Assembly: GCA_973895155.1 (NCBI GenBank)
Contig: OZ316898.1
Location: forward strand, 19,964,001 to 20,028,000
DNA: 64,000 bases
From: Marsupella aquatica
Lineage: Eukaryota; Marchantiophyta
Direction of reading: 5' to 3'
A program made the position numbers and the translations under genes. Numbering within the stretch: position 1 is the first letter of the stretch; each line of letters begins with the position of its first letter. Positions 34,212 through 47,227 of this stretch are shown piece by piece. The notes under the pieces were generated by a model that was given only the letters and a program-made list of their open reading frames with translations, ran no database searches and was not told the origin of the DNA.

Positions 34212-35415
34212 GGAATAGGATTGGGAGTGGTCCAACTGAGAGCATCTCCAAAGGTTTGCACACCAAACAGGGTTGGGATTGGGAGTGGTCTATATAAGGG
34301 ATCTCCAAAGGTTTGGGCACCCAACAGGACTGGATTGGGAGCGGTCTATATGAGCACATGTCTAAAGGTTTGGGTACCCAACAGGACTGGGATTGGGGGC
34401 GGGTGTTATAAGAGCATCTCCAAAGGTTTTGCACCAAACAGGACTGGGATTGGGAGTGGTCTATATAAGAGCATCTCCAAAGGTTTGCACACCGAATGGG
34501 ATTGGGAGTGGTCCATATAAGAGCATCTCGAGAGGTTAGCACACCAAACAGGATTGGGATTGAGAGTGGTCTATATAAGAGCATCTTGAGAGGTTTGCAC
34601 ACCAAACAGGACTGGGATTGGCAGTGGTCTATATAAGGGATCTCCAAAGGTTTGTGCACCCAACAGGACTGGATTGGGAGCGGTCAATATAAGCGCATTT
34701 CCAAGGTTTGGGCACCCAACAGGACTGGGATTGGGAGCGGTCTATATGAGCACAACTGCAAAGGTTTGGGCCCCCAACAGGATGGGGATTGGGGACGGGT
34801 GTTATAAGAGCATCTTTAAAGTTTTGCACCAAACAAGACTGGGATTGGGAGTGGTCCACATAAGAGCATCTCCAAAGGTTTGTACACCGAACAGGACTGG
34901 GATTTGGAGTGGTCTATATAAGAGCATCTCCAAGGGTTTTGCACACTGAACAGGATTGGGAGTGGTCTAAATAAGAGCATCTCTAGAGGTTTGCACACCA
35001 AACAGGACTGGGATTGGAAGTGATCTATATAAGGGATCTCCAAAGGTTTGCACACCGAACAGGACTGGGATTGGGAGCGATCTATATGAGCACATCTCCA
35101 AAGGTTTGGGCACCCAACAGGACTTGGATTGGGGGGCGGGTGTTATAAGAGCATCTCCAAAGGTTTGCACACCGAACAGGACTGGGATTCATTGGGAGTG
35201 GTCTATATAATAGCATGTCCAGAGGTTTGTGCACCTAACAGGAATGGAATTGGGAGGGGTGTATGTAGGAGCATCTCTAGAGGTTTGCACACTAAAGAGG
35301 ACTGAGATTGGGAGTGGTCTACATACCGAGTATCTCCAAAGGTTTGAGCACCGAACAGGATTGCAATTGAGAGTGGTCTATATAAGAGTATCTTTAAAGG
35401 ATGAATGAATGTTAA
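34212..35415. repeat. Satellite array of about 57-bp monomers with a higher-order pattern
   Basis: About 21 monomers, most 52-60 bp, read GAGCATCTCCAAAGGTTTG, then CACACCRAACAGGACTGGGATT, then GGGAGTGGTCTATATAA. Eight monomers end in CTATATAA. Variant monomers recur in order: units beginning GGGATCTCC at 34298, 34637 and 35033, each followed one or two units later by one ending GGGTGTTATAA (near 34401, 34798 and 35138). That spacing of 340-397 bp shows a higher-order repeat of six or seven monomers. The 57-bp period leaves long open frames on the minus strand, which are by-products. Confidence 0.9.
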
Positions 35416-36135
35416 ACCCAAAATTTAGCCCATCATTTGGAGGCCCAGAAATTAACAAAGCCCCAAGATGAGTTCACTCACCAAGGTCTTCCCTTCATAA
35501 ACCCTTTGTAAACATTTTTCTTTCTGTTTATAGACCCTCATGAGAAGCTCCTTCCAAAATCTCTAGCACCACTTTGAGTCACATCATCAATATCACTCAC
35601 AAATAACAACAAGGATGTTTTTGACAAAACAACTTTTAATTACTTTGCCACTAAAGATACTCAAATTGATAACACTATCTTAGTATCTACAGATATGTCA
35701 TTGTTTCATATAAAGACGACAAGTTCAACAAAGTAACCAAGGTGGGAATATACAAAAATTGTGACATATTTGTAAATACAATAAAAGACAATGGTTGAAT
35801 TGTAAATTAGAACATCTTTAGTGGCAATGTAGTTTTAAATTGTTCAACAAAAACTGACACAATTGTTTGTGTGATGCAAGGCAAGGAAAAACAATTGTAC
35901 CCGGTCATGGTAAAAAAATCAAAAAATAGAAGGGTAAATTTAGAACAACAAACAATTAGGTGAGCAATTTGATAAAAAAAAGGTACCATTTAGATGTCTT
36001 GTCAATAATATATAAATTTTTTACATCAAAATGCAAAACCAATCGATAGAAATGTCAATCATTAGAATCTCTTGGGCTCTACATTGTAAAAGAAAATCAT
36101 CAATCTCCTCAATAATAAAATGTGTCAAGGTTACA
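35416..36135. other. AT-rich unassigned DNA
   Basis: It lies just right of the satellite. No gene or element end was recognised. Confidence 0.35.
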
Positions 36136-36760
36136 TTCATTGGAAAGCACACAATTTAGAAACTCATGACCTCTTCAGTACTTGATAACATCTCCCCATA
36201 TCACTCTTCTTGGAAAGCTAAAGAAAATTAGAAACTCATAATCTCTTTAATGCTTGACTAAATCTATCAATGTTAACTTTATTCGAAAGCTAGAGAAATT
36301 GGAAAACTCATAATCTTCTTAGTACTTGACAAAATCTTTCAATATTACCTTCATTGGAAAGCTAGAAAAATTCTAAAACACATGATCTCTTTAGTACTTG
36401 TCAAATACTGCCAATGTCACACATTAGAAAGCTAGAGAGATTGAAAATCTCATGATCTCTGTAATATTTGACAGAGTTTGACATGAAATTTGTCAATGCT
36501 GAACTCGATGTTAGAAAACTTGAATAATTCATGAACTAGTGATCTTTGTAGAACTTAACAAAATTTCTTAATGTCACACACATTGGAAAGGTAGAGAAAT
36601 TCCAAAACTCATTTGGAACTTGACAAAATCTGCTAATCTGAGGCTCATTGGTAAAACCTAGAAAAATTGGTAAAACCTAGAAAATTTGGTAAAATCATGA
36701 TTGCTTGGTACTTGACAAAATGTACTGATGTGATATTCATTCAAAACCAAGAGAATTAAT
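36136..36760. repeat. Degenerate tandem array of about 70-bp units
   Basis: The phrase TTGGAAAGCTAGAGAAATT, then AACTCATGATCTCTTTAGTA and CTTGACAAAATCT, recurs at about 36141, 36211, 36284, 36355, 36424 and, more diverged, 36580-36720. It is strongly decayed compared with the neighbouring satellite, which suggests greater age. Confidence 0.65.
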
Positions 36761-38849
36761 GGAAAACCATGATTTAGTTTCCCAATCATTTCTCAATGAA
36801 ACCTTTGTGCTAAACACTAAGAAGAAATCCATTTTAATTAGGAAATCAGACCATTGAGAATGAGTCTAACATTGACAGATTTTTCATTACTAATGAGATC
36901 ATGGGCTACCCTTTATTTAGTGATTGAGGCCACCTTTGGGAAGCTATTCCTCCCTTTAAAATCAGCCCCAATATGCTCTTTAGCATTTATAGTCTCATTT
37001 GACCCACTTCTACAGATGCTCTAAGGGTGCCTCTAGAAATGTCTATACATGAGTCGGGCCAGTGATTTCTCTAGTGTGTGTTATGGGGGGGGGGGGGGGG
37101 GGGTTAAGGGGGCTGTAGGGTTTAGACCGTAGGGTTGGGTTATCTCTACCTATGGCCTCAATAAGCATCAAACCTCACCTAATCATGATCTTTGTATGGT
37201 AAGAATAAAAAACAAGATGATGTATTCATTACCCGCAAACTAAGTGGTACAAACAAATGTGTGTCTTGGTTGGTCCTCTAGGAGTATGGTAGGCGTAGAT
37301 TTAACATGTAGTTGTGTCTTGTATCCCCTCACAACTACAATGAATTGTTGTATTGGATGCACATGAATACAATCTTGAATACAATTTGCTGATGACTATA
37401 TACTACAATTAGTGAAGATGGCCGGGAGAACAGTGTTTGACAAAATAATCTACACATTAAATCTTTTGGTATATAAGGAGTCCTGACCAATCCCACAAAC
37501 AAGGTCTCAAAGGAAAGAGAAAGGTGGCAAATTAGGTCAAACAATCATTTTTTTCCTTAGAATACGTAGCCAGCCCAAATTTTGGGTAGGATTTGGTGAC
37601 TTGGTTTTTGTGGGTGGGTCCTACTGGTTTCCTCTTGCCTGGTTTTGATTATGCTTGTTGGGGCTTGCACCTTAACTATGTCCGAGTGTATTTCATGTCC
37701 AAGCTGCACACCCTTATTATATAAATTCATGGTACAATGTACTATCAACTTAGCTAGCGAGCATTTATTCCCTGCCCTACTTGCTCAAAACGCAGCTGTG
37801 TTAGCCATTCTTCCACACAATAATAAATGATTAAAAAAGTTGGCGGCCAGTACCAAAAATTTGACCTCCCAAAAACAATGGGCTATGAAAATATGCAAGC
37901 AATTTGGGGGATGGCAGAGGAAGTTAAATTCTCGGGGGCTTCACTTCCACAAAAATGATATATCACATGCGACAAAAGATAGGGTTATTTTATTGGTTCT
38001 AATGAAAGACTTACGAATTTTTGCAGAAGAACAATAAGGTCTTTTTGATTCAATTTTGAGACTTATAAGAATATTAGGGTCTTTTTAATCCAATTTAGAA
38101 TATTCCATCTTTATAGGGGTTAAAACATAGTTTTTCTCTTACATTTTAGAGGGTCCGAGGCCTAAAAACGTTGCAGGTGATGGTGAGGTCCCCATATAGT
38201 GAGCCCCCGAGGTGAAATTCTAGATACTTCAGCCAGAATAACTTTATATGAGCTTAAATAAGCGGCATAATAGACTGAGAAAATTAATGGTCACCCACGA
38301 GTAAGCCCTACAGCATATTGCTTTGAGACAAAAATGTGTACATCACACTGCCAAAAACAAAGGCTTGCAACCAGGAGACACTATTTTGAGGCAGGAGACC
38401 TAGAGAAAGTGAGAAAACATGTAAAAACTCTGTGACGATGAAAGAGCCAAAAAGCCGAGGAGTCCCAAGGAGAGTACTAAAAAATAAAAAATAAAGTAGA
38501 AGCAATCTGGCCTATCGATAGCGGGTGGTGATCTGGGCCGTTGCTCTGGAATGGACTAACCTAGGTTAGTTTTATTAAAACAATGCATTCTTCTGCAGTG
38601 GCCGATGATACTCTAAAGATCATTGAGTGATGGGATTATTTTCTTTTGACTCCCAAGAGGAAAACAAAACCCTCCTTTTCTGCCCATCAAAACGTCTCAA
38701 TAATTACTGCTCTTCTCGAGATTTCTCTTTTGGGTGCTTTTATGGAGAAGAATGCACATTGGGAATTATGAAACTTCTCCTCTAATTGTACTAAAAATGG
38801 TAAAAGGAAAACCTCTGGTAATCCTAGTTTGGACTTGGCCGGCAAATGA
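36761..38849. other. Unassigned AT-rich DNA with a 19-base G run
   Basis: A run of 19 G stands at 37085-37103. Short ORFs show no domains. No element ends were recognised. Confidence 0.4.
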
Positions 38850-39300
38850 GGGGTCTGGACCCCATCATCCGTCTACTGTTACACCTGATCGTCCCAAACG
38901 CCTGGTCACCCGGGGTTGCGGCTGGGTAGTGGGGTCAAGCTGGGCGGGGTGGTCGGGCCGGGACTGAGCCAGGAAGGGGAGTCCGGGGGAGCCCAGGATG
39001 GGGCCGGGAGGGGTTCAGGAGAGTTTGGGACCGGCCAGGGAATACAGGCGAATATGCGACATTTGACCCCATTTTGAGCCAGAATGTGACGAGTTTACGG
39101 GTTGGACAACACGTCACCGTGTCAGTCAATTCAGACCGGGCTGGTAAGTGTGTGTATGTGTGGGTGGCTGGTGTGAGTCCTGATTTCTCCTCAGTCCCTA
39201 GCCAGCCCGCTTTGGGGCCCTGGTTCAATCCTCTCTCTCCTGGTCTGGTCCCTATCCGGGTCCCTATCCCTAGGTATGGTTCCCCCTGGTAGGCTACCCT
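38850..39300. other. GC-rich patch
   Basis: This stretch is visibly richer in G and C than the AT-rich DNA around it. Low-complexity phrases include GGGCCGGGA, GGAGTCCGGGGGAGCCC and GGTCCCTATCCGGGTCCCTATCC. No coding family was recognised. It could be a fragment of a retroelement from a GC-rich family or a CpG-rich regulatory region. Confidence 0.4.
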
Positions 39301-40090
39301 TCAGTAGTGCATACTCCGCATACTCCAAAGTAAAACGTCTATCCTTAGTTTGTTTGACGGGTCTACTTTAGACTTTCAAGGCCAAAAAAACAAAAAAAAC
39401 CTCTCATAAATGTGCAATCGGGATAGGGGGCTAGTAAACTAGAGAAAAGTCCAGCCAAGTATTGTTTTGGCACTAGAGATCCAACCAAAATGCGCCAATA
39501 ACATTGTGACACGAGTCACCCGCCGGAATGTGGAGCAGAACATATGCTTTCAGTGAGCTATGAAGGAAGAGCGAGCTTTCAATTTCGTATTGCCGTAGTA
39601 GACTTATTGACAGTCCTCAAAAGTATTGCACACGAGAAAGTCCCATAGGCAATCCGCATTCGCTCCTTTGATTGTTTGTCCATTTCATCGTGGTGCTGCT
39701 ACAGAGCCTCTTCTGTTGAAGCAATCTGTAATGAGTAATTTTGCTTTGATTTTGCATTGCAGCTTAGACTACCTTCTCCTCTGTATCTAAGAAGCCCGGC
39801 AAGGATAACAACTGTGTGGCGTTAATTCGTTGATGGAACCAGTTTACCGACCTCGATCATTTTTGTTCCTCTTCGGTTCCATCACTTCGTCCTTTTGCAG
39901 CAATTAAGGCACTGGATTGTCACTACTGTGGGAGCTGAGATCTGCCTCCCATCGTCAATCAAGTGAGTCACTCTTTCGATCATTTCAATTCGTACTCGCT
40001 GCACTTTTTTTTCTTCTTTCTGTCTATATTCTACGAGTGAAATCGACTTTATGAATGGGGAATTAAAGAAGAGGTGGGAATCCCAATGCC
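39301..40090. other. Upstream region of the plastid-type gene
   Basis: No separate gene was seen. The 5' untranslated region of the gene starting at 40091 probably lies in its last few hundred bases. Confidence 0.4.
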
Positions 40091-43000
40091 ATGTCGGGTT
40101 TGGCACTGAAATTGTTCTCAAGGGATATGAAAATGGTTAGTGTTGTCTTCTTCCTCTGGTTCCTGGGCAGTTCAGCTCAATTCTTCGTTCTTTCTTCTTC
40201 AAATGAAATCGGTGTACTCCTGAGTATTTCATTGTTGTTTCAACAGGCTATGGCAATGTCGGCTGTTGGAGCTAAATTCCCAATGGTGGGAGCTAATTTC
40301 CAGGCCCCAAAGATGCCCGCAGGCTCTAATGTACTTTTTCACAAGGTTTGTCGGATTCTGATTCTGTACTTAAACGTACTGCAGCCTTTTCTCTTTCACA
40401 ATGTCGCTCATGGGCTACGCAATTCGTTCTGTCATCGGGCAGGCGAAGCTTCCTTACGAAATCAGTAATGAAATTTCCGAAAACAACCGCTAAGAGCTTG
40501 CTGAACTGACAGTATGGCGTCGAAATTGAAGTCAAGGTTCCGTTTGGTAGTAGACCAGTGCTGCTTCGTCAACATTTGTATGGAACACATTAGTATCCCA
40601 TTCTGAGAAGAATCTACTTATTAGCGATAGATAAAACAAGTATAGTGCATGGTCTCTTAAATCGGGGTCATAACTGCGCGCGCTGCAAAGAAATTGAACA
40701 GGAACCTGTCTGCCAAAGCCTCTGTGTTCCCAACAATCCAATTGATTCTCACAATCCCAACTTCTTGAGGGCACTAAAGACCCGGGTAAAATGTGAAGAC
40801 TACCCTTCCCTCTTTGGATCTTGACACGAGTAATTGCCATCAAAGAAAAAAGGGAATGCAGATTGCCCCAGGTTTCCTGAATTATTTCAGGTTATGGAGC
40901 AGAAATAAGTCTGTGGACAACTCATACCCGTGTTCAGCAAGCATGGCCTGGTTGGATTCGGTATAGAGAACTGTTGTCATCAGGTCACAATCAGGTCTGG
41001 AGAGGCGATCTATAATATTTGCAAATCTAGACTTCAGTGCAGAACTTTCATTCCGTTAAGACGAGAATCATTCACTTACATCGGCATCTTGTCTATCCCA
41101 ACCTACTAAATGTAATCCGTAGACGTTACCTAGTTTATCTCATGCTGAAATGCATGACTGGTTTTCGTGATGTATTGCTTCTGACGTAAATGGTAACTTT
41201 GAAGCAAATTGAATTTTTTGCTGTCTTCGAACCTCAAAGCTAAATTTGTTGTGAAGGTCTTGCGAGGCGCCAAGTTTGGTTCCGGAACTGTGCCACTTCA
41301 GCGGAGGGGGCTTTCACATTGTTCTGGGGAATCCAGGTATGTAGTCTCGACATTTCAGTTTTTGAAGGGTTTATTGTATGTTCCGTGCACTTCAAAAGCA
41401 TGAACGACGAGCATCATTTTGCAACTCCCGTTGAGTCCCAGAAGTTCGTGTGGCAGGAAGATAGTAGTGAGGGGCAGCGCAGGCTCTGATACAGAGAAAA
41501 GTTTCAAATCTACGGTTGAGCTTGACCAACTCATTGACAAACTTCGTGCGACTGATTATGAGAAGGTACTCAAATTTCCCCCTTGATAATCGACTCTAAT
41601 GGCTTAAGCTCAAAATTCTAATGCTAGGGATGGTATAATTTGATATCAGACGTCACACCCCTTCTCTCCTGAAGCCTCTGCAAAATATTGATTATCTTAG
41701 AACATAGTCTTGCAAACAGACAAATTTCCTGTTGTGAAGAGCAAAGCATAGCCTGTGGCCTTTTCTGTTCGACAAGAATTAAATGCCTTTGCTGCTGTTC
41801 GGGAATACTCATTTGAATTGTTTTCTCGGAATTGTATTATAAGGGACTGGAATTCGCTAGTCTGTTTCAACAGTGCACTCTAATTGCAACTGAGTTTGGG
41901 TTCGTCATTTCTTTCTTTATAGCCCATGATTGATATTCGTTTTGTGAGCAGCTCCCACAGGTAGTAGCTGAAAACATTCTCGCGTTCAACACTACTTTTT
42001 GGTTGCGGCTTGCCACCAGGGCTGACCTCAGCAACTCTGATGAACAGGTTTGTGATGTGATGGAATGACAGATGGCTGATAGTGGGAATGATGGTATTGG
42101 ATGAAACGTGGGTTTCTAGTCGAGGCAGCATGATTAAAGTAGAACTCGGCATGGCAAAATCTGGAAGGTTGTACTAGTTTATTAGCCAAAAAGCTTTTTC
42201 TACTTCCATGCAAGAAAGTTTGTAATTTGAAAGAGTTGCTGAAATTTAGTAGTGATGTCTTAATGTAATCAGTGTATTCCACTCTATTTTTGGAGCTCAT
42301 GATCTTTTCTTCTTCCTCTACAGAAGGATTTCGAGCAGTTAGCAAATACCATAATGAACATTGTCCATCTTATTGTGCAAAAGACAGAGGTACTCTCTCG
42401 ACGCCTGTTGAGGATTATTCCCTGAAAGAAGCTAGTTGGTAAAGGACTGAAGCCATCCACGTATGGAAAGAGTTATCAGTGATATCCTTCAATCAAAGTC
42501 TGGCATCTAGATTTGACTCTTAATTTTGTGCCTACTTCTTCATAAGTCGAGCATTCTGAATAGCTGTCCTTCTGCTTATTGACTGGCCAGGCTTTCTTTT
42601 TGTTGAGGTTTTCACTTACAGTGAGTGGTGGTTTAGGAGAAAATTGAATCGTCTACGGGAATTTTGAAGTCAATCTTGACTCCTTTGATCGAAAAGAATG
42701 GAGATATCAACTGGCCTCCCCGCGATCCGCGAGGAATCTCTATCATGAGAAAGGTCTATATTTCTGTAAGCGAGTTGTGTTGTATATATGATGGCTGGTT
42801 GTAGCAGTGCTGCTATATTTAGTCTTGGAGACATCCAATTTTATAGTTTGACAACGGGTCTACCGTGAGCTTAAAACAAGGATTTGAGATATCCTTCATT
42901 TTGTGGCAAGGAGCACTACATCTTTGTTCATTTACTTGAACTTTGTCTTGCTGTTCTCGGCCGTCTGCTACTATTTGCCACAAGAGGAATCCAGCAGTCT

Positions 43001-44713
43001 AGCACTTCTTTGATTTCTATTCGTTCTTCTTTACTCCATGTATAGAATATGATCCATTTATTTGTCCTTCTGCAATCGTAGACAAATGTTGTCACGTAAA
43101 AGTGGGGCATTCAAGTCTTCATTATCATGTCGCTTAAATCCAAGGGCATTTTTCATTGATGAGTAGCAAGGATCATCTTCTATCTTCGATGCGTGACCAA
43201 TTCTGACATATTGGCATTCCTTGCTCAATGTCAGGAAGTAGAGCAAAGAGAGGCCGGAGGCTACCTGGATGAAAGCTTTCTTAGTGAGGTCTCTGCACAA
43301 ATGCGACAGGTAATGTGAAAGGCTGGGCTCTGGCACTGTGAGCATCAATACCTTGCATCGTATGAAGTAGATAAATGTCAACAGCTATTACGAATAAACA
43401 TGTTCTAGTAATGTCTAATGTCAAGCAAGCTCCTGTTGAAATATTGTCATATCTGTGATAACTCTGATAGTGTGGGTTTCCTGAATCCTTTGTGAAGTCT
43501 GGTGCTAAGATCGGGAAACTCGTGTCAGGCCAGGGAGGATGGTGATAAGCCTGGTCTTGTGGCCATTCTTCAGAAAATTTTGCAACTGTACTGTTCGACA
43601 GTGTTGTCCAAACGGACATACGCTACACAGGGTATGTATCTCTATTGTGCACAAAATCTTACCAGCATAATCTTGTTATTATCTAGATTACTGAGTATCT
43701 TCCATCTCCATCTCCTTGTCCTGTTATGTTTTAGTGAAGCACTAGTGGGCTCAAATTCAAAGTTGGGAATGTCTCACTTGGAAGTAATGTTCAAAGCAAA
43801 CCGAAGGGTTAAGAGCGCCGTGAACAATACCTCATCAAGAGGCCTGCGATCGAACATAGATGGTTAAAGGTTGTAGATGCAGCGGCGTGAAGGAGGATTG
43901 AGGGAAAAGATTCATGATAGTCACTAATCCGACGACCACCCTGGAACTTTTCATGTCACAGCCCTCTTAAAATTTATCCTGTTCATGCGTTTAAACTTCT
44001 TCTGTGGCTTCAACAAGACATTTCTGAGAAGATGTCTCCTGGTGAAATGTGATGGCTTCTGTGCAGGAAACAAAACTGACGAGGCAGAAGCGCTTTTGGA
44101 GAAGTTGATTTCTGGTTTGCTTCTGCACTTTGATTTCAATAGTTACAGCAGGCATGATACTTTTGACTGATTTGAGAATATTAGAGTTTGGTTTTCGTGC
44201 AGTTTTAAGACTTTGCAAGCTATGTGAAATCATGCAACAGTAACCCTGGATTTGCTTGTACGTGCCCCGTAGGTGACGAAGAGAACTGGAATGACCTGAT
44301 AAGAAATGGCCTTGCTTTTGGAGGTGGCAGTGTTGAGTCTAGTGAGTTTTCTAGAGTTGTGGAAAAACGGGTTGAGCGTACATTGATGCGAACGGTAAAG
44401 GTCTTTACTCTCACAGATGTTACCCAACTCTGAGCTTACATCTCTCTAGAATCTTAAGTTGACTTCTCATTAGCAGCTTGGCTTGCAAAAGTTTCTTCGA
44501 TGGTTGAGCTTTCAAGTTACTTTTGATGACTTAGACCTTTTGGTGAAGATTTGCAGCTTATTACTCTTGATTGAGGTCCGATTTGGCTTTGTGCAGGAGA
44601 GTGGTTCTTACCAGCAAAGATTGTTTGTTGAATATGTGAGAGAGATCCAAACAAGGGCAAACTTATTGGAGGAAGCTTTCACGTCACCAGGTTCTTCACT
44701 CGGTTCTCGATGA
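40091..44713 (+). CDS. Probable plastid protein resembling At4g37920, 12 exons
   Basis: Exons read as 40091-40135, 40247-40345, 41257-41336, 41457-41565, 41952-42047, 42324-42389, 42637-42753, 43235-43309, 43529-43631, 44067-44114, 44273-44394 and 44597-44713. All junctions are GT-AG, and the frame is open for 358 residues. The first 75 or so residues are basic, Ser/Ala-rich and poor in acids, as in a chloroplast transit peptide. After that the protein is mostly helical and charged, with LDQLIDKLRATDYEK, EKNGDINWPPRDPRGI, DGDKPGLVAILQKILQLYCS and QRLFVEYVREIQTRANLLEEAF. These blocks recall the plant family of At4g37920, annotated only as an uncharacterised chloroplast protein. No catalytic motif was seen. 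The gene structure is well supported; the family name is from memory and less sure. Confidence 0.68.
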
Positions 44714-45743
44714 AGACTCGTCTTCAACCAGCATGTTTCCCGTGTACAATTGAGTCTTAGAGCTATGAATATGGTAACATTCATAACGTCATGAGGAAGA
44801 GGGACGCTAGTTCAAGAAGACGCTAGTATAATGTTCCCTCCAAGCCAAATCCATTTTTTGATAAACCCATTGTTTTGAACCCCATATTTTCTAGCCTGAA
44901 CCCTTGTGCTGAGTCCCCAACTTGGTCACCTCCAGACATTATGGTGCTTGGCAGTTTGGTCATTGTAGCTTGCGAGGTAACAGTCCAAAATATCCTCGCA
45001 TGACCCCTATTTTTCTCAATCCAACTGCCTTCTATGCTAACAACAACCTGGTTGGTAACATCCATTTTTGGAACTCCTCTTTGGGCTAGCTAACTTGCTA
45101 GCCATCTCAAATCTTTATAAAACACAAAATATTAGAAAGTCAGCAAAAAGCAAAAGAAATTTAAAATCACTAGTGCCTCGCTCAGAACACTCTCCTCACT
45201 AACAAAATTCCTGTTGGCTTGCATTTTTCAATACCTCTTGGCAGCTGCAATGCTTTTAGAAGAGGACCCATAGAATAGTGCTTTGTGGATCCTTAATTCG
45301 GTGATGCATCGCTAGCTGCCACTTGTCAAGCCTGAAGGATTGAGGGCTAATAGTTTATGGATTCTTGTTTGAAAGGTTCACAGCCACCTAAGTGCAATTA
45401 AGAGTTACCAACATGTCTCCATATGTATCTTTGAAAGTCAATTTGGCAGCTTCTTTGCGGGAAACTAAAAGGTCATTTGTGAGAAGGCTTTAAAATCAGT
45501 CATATTTTGAAATTCATGTTTGCAGATTATGGTCTCCTTACAAGAGTAGTATAAATTTGTGTTTACGGGTTACACTTTGTAGTATAAAATATTGTCCAGA
45601 TTACACTTTGTAGTGTAAATTATTGTCCAAATCACACATTGGTGTCTATTTTTTGACACTGCTATATGGCACATCTATGTTTCAGCCTCCCAAGTCCATT
45701 TGTTTTTTGTTATTATTTTAATTCTAATTTCAGCCTATGAGGG
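44714..45743. other. 3' region and unassigned DNA
   Basis: No gene was recognised. TTACACTTTGTAGT(A/G)TAAA followed by TTATTGTCCA occurs twice at about 45570-45630. Confidence 0.4.
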
Positions 45744-46140
45744 CTGTTTTCTTGAACTTAAAGCAGGGATAGACACGAACGTTTGTAGGGACAACCCGGA
45801 TGGACACAGCCTATTGACACTGTAACACCAATCCCTAATGACACCCAAAATGGATTACAGGTGTCTTATGGACGGAAGCTAACCGAGATTTAGACATGAT
45901 TAAGTTAAGTACGTCTAACCTCCTCCGTTGCTCCTGCCTGGACAGACTATGGGAAGAAACAACCAAAAACCTCCTGCTCCCGGTCCGACAGCTCCATCCA
46001 GGTCACCATTGGAGCACAAGTGAAAAGCCTGTCATGCAAGCACAATCTTAAGTTGTTCTGTGTCCATCCAGGTTGTGTTTGTCCATCGGGGCTTTTTCTC
46101 AAACGTTTGTGTCTATCCCAGCTTTAAGTTCTGTTTTCTT
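45744..46140. mobile_element. MITE with 31-bp terminal inverted repeats and a 10-bp target duplication (Mutator-like)
   Basis: The element spans 45754-46130 (377 bp). Its left end (from 45755) reads AACTTAAAGCAGGGATAGAC, and the right end, read backwards, is AACTTAAAGCTGGGATAGAC. 29 of the first 31 bases match, with a further pairing block GGATGGACACAG inside. CTGTTTTCTT stands directly outside both ends (45744-45753 and 46131-46140). The duplication length fits Mutator-like elements. No transposase is inside, so it depends on an element elsewhere. Confidence 0.85.
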
Positions 46141-47227
46141 TGTGTTTTTCCTCGATCTTGAATTAAATTGAGCCCCTCACATACCTCATTTTTGTTATTC
46201 CTTTGATTTGATTTGATTTAACTGAGTCCCCCTATATTTGTTTGTCTTCATTTCTTTCTCTACCTTCCCTTCCATAATTTTTTTTTTGCTTTAAATAATA
46301 ACTTTCTAATCTTGCCCCTTCTCAAGCCTTATCATCTTGATGAAGAATAACAGCTGTGGGCAGGGTTACCTAATATAAAATGTGGAGAGGAATGTAAAAA
46401 AGAAACTTACTGGAGATGACAGCTCTTGCACACATTGGAATGTTTGGATTGGGTTCTCAATGATTTGGAGTCAAGCTGAAGAAAAAGAATGAATCACCAC
46501 ATGACAAATCCAAGATTGAAGTTGATTTAGGCAATTAGTTTCAATGATCATGAAGGTAGAAGCAATTCAAAATTAGGGGGAAGCAGGATGAGCATTAAAT
46601 AATGTAGGGATCCAAATTCCTTCATCTTCCAAGTTGCCCATGATCCTACATGATTTGTTCAAATAATCATAGGTGGTCACTTACATAGAAGTTATGCAAC
46701 AAGGCACATAGCTTGATTCAACATTAAAAAATATTTCCAATGATTTGTCTCTCATAGACTTTAAGAATTGCTATAGGGAGAATGGGGTCTCCAAACTAAT
46801 TTTATGCTGGAGTTTGAGGTTGAGACTTCAAGGGCCGGAAAGTTCCTTGCCCTTGTAACTCCTAGCTTTAGGCTCGGGACGGGGTTAAAGGCATAGTTCT
46901 CTTGCTCACTTATATGTTGCCGTGAGTGAGTTTGAGGGCCAGAAAATGTACAGCCGTTCACATGGAAGTTTGCTATTGACAAGAAAATAGTTGTAATATT
47001 GGGGGACAACATGGTTGGCCTGCACTGATCCAGGGAATGCACTTATCCATGATGCCCTTATACATGGGTCAGTGTAAACAGTAGACTCGTGTGATGAGAA
47101 CTACCAATAAAGGTTAGTCTCTCACAAAGTCAAAGCGGAGTGATGGGTACAAAGACACATATGAGAACTTGCATTAACCAATCTTCCATGCACTTATTTG
47201 GTAGTGTAGCATGCACACATAGAGAAG
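46141..47227. other. Unassigned DNA
   Basis: Short ORFs only, with no domain or element end seen. Confidence 0.35.

Noticed and set aside
33732-34235. 167-codon minus-strand ORF
   Set aside because: It overlaps an equally long plus-strand ORF, runs into the CCCCT microsatellite and has no recognisable domain.
34066-34659. 197-codon ORF on the minus strand with repeated peptide motifs, plus similar ORFs to 35421
   Set aside because: They are produced by the satellite whose 57-bp period preserves the frame. No start context, splice sites or family support a protein.
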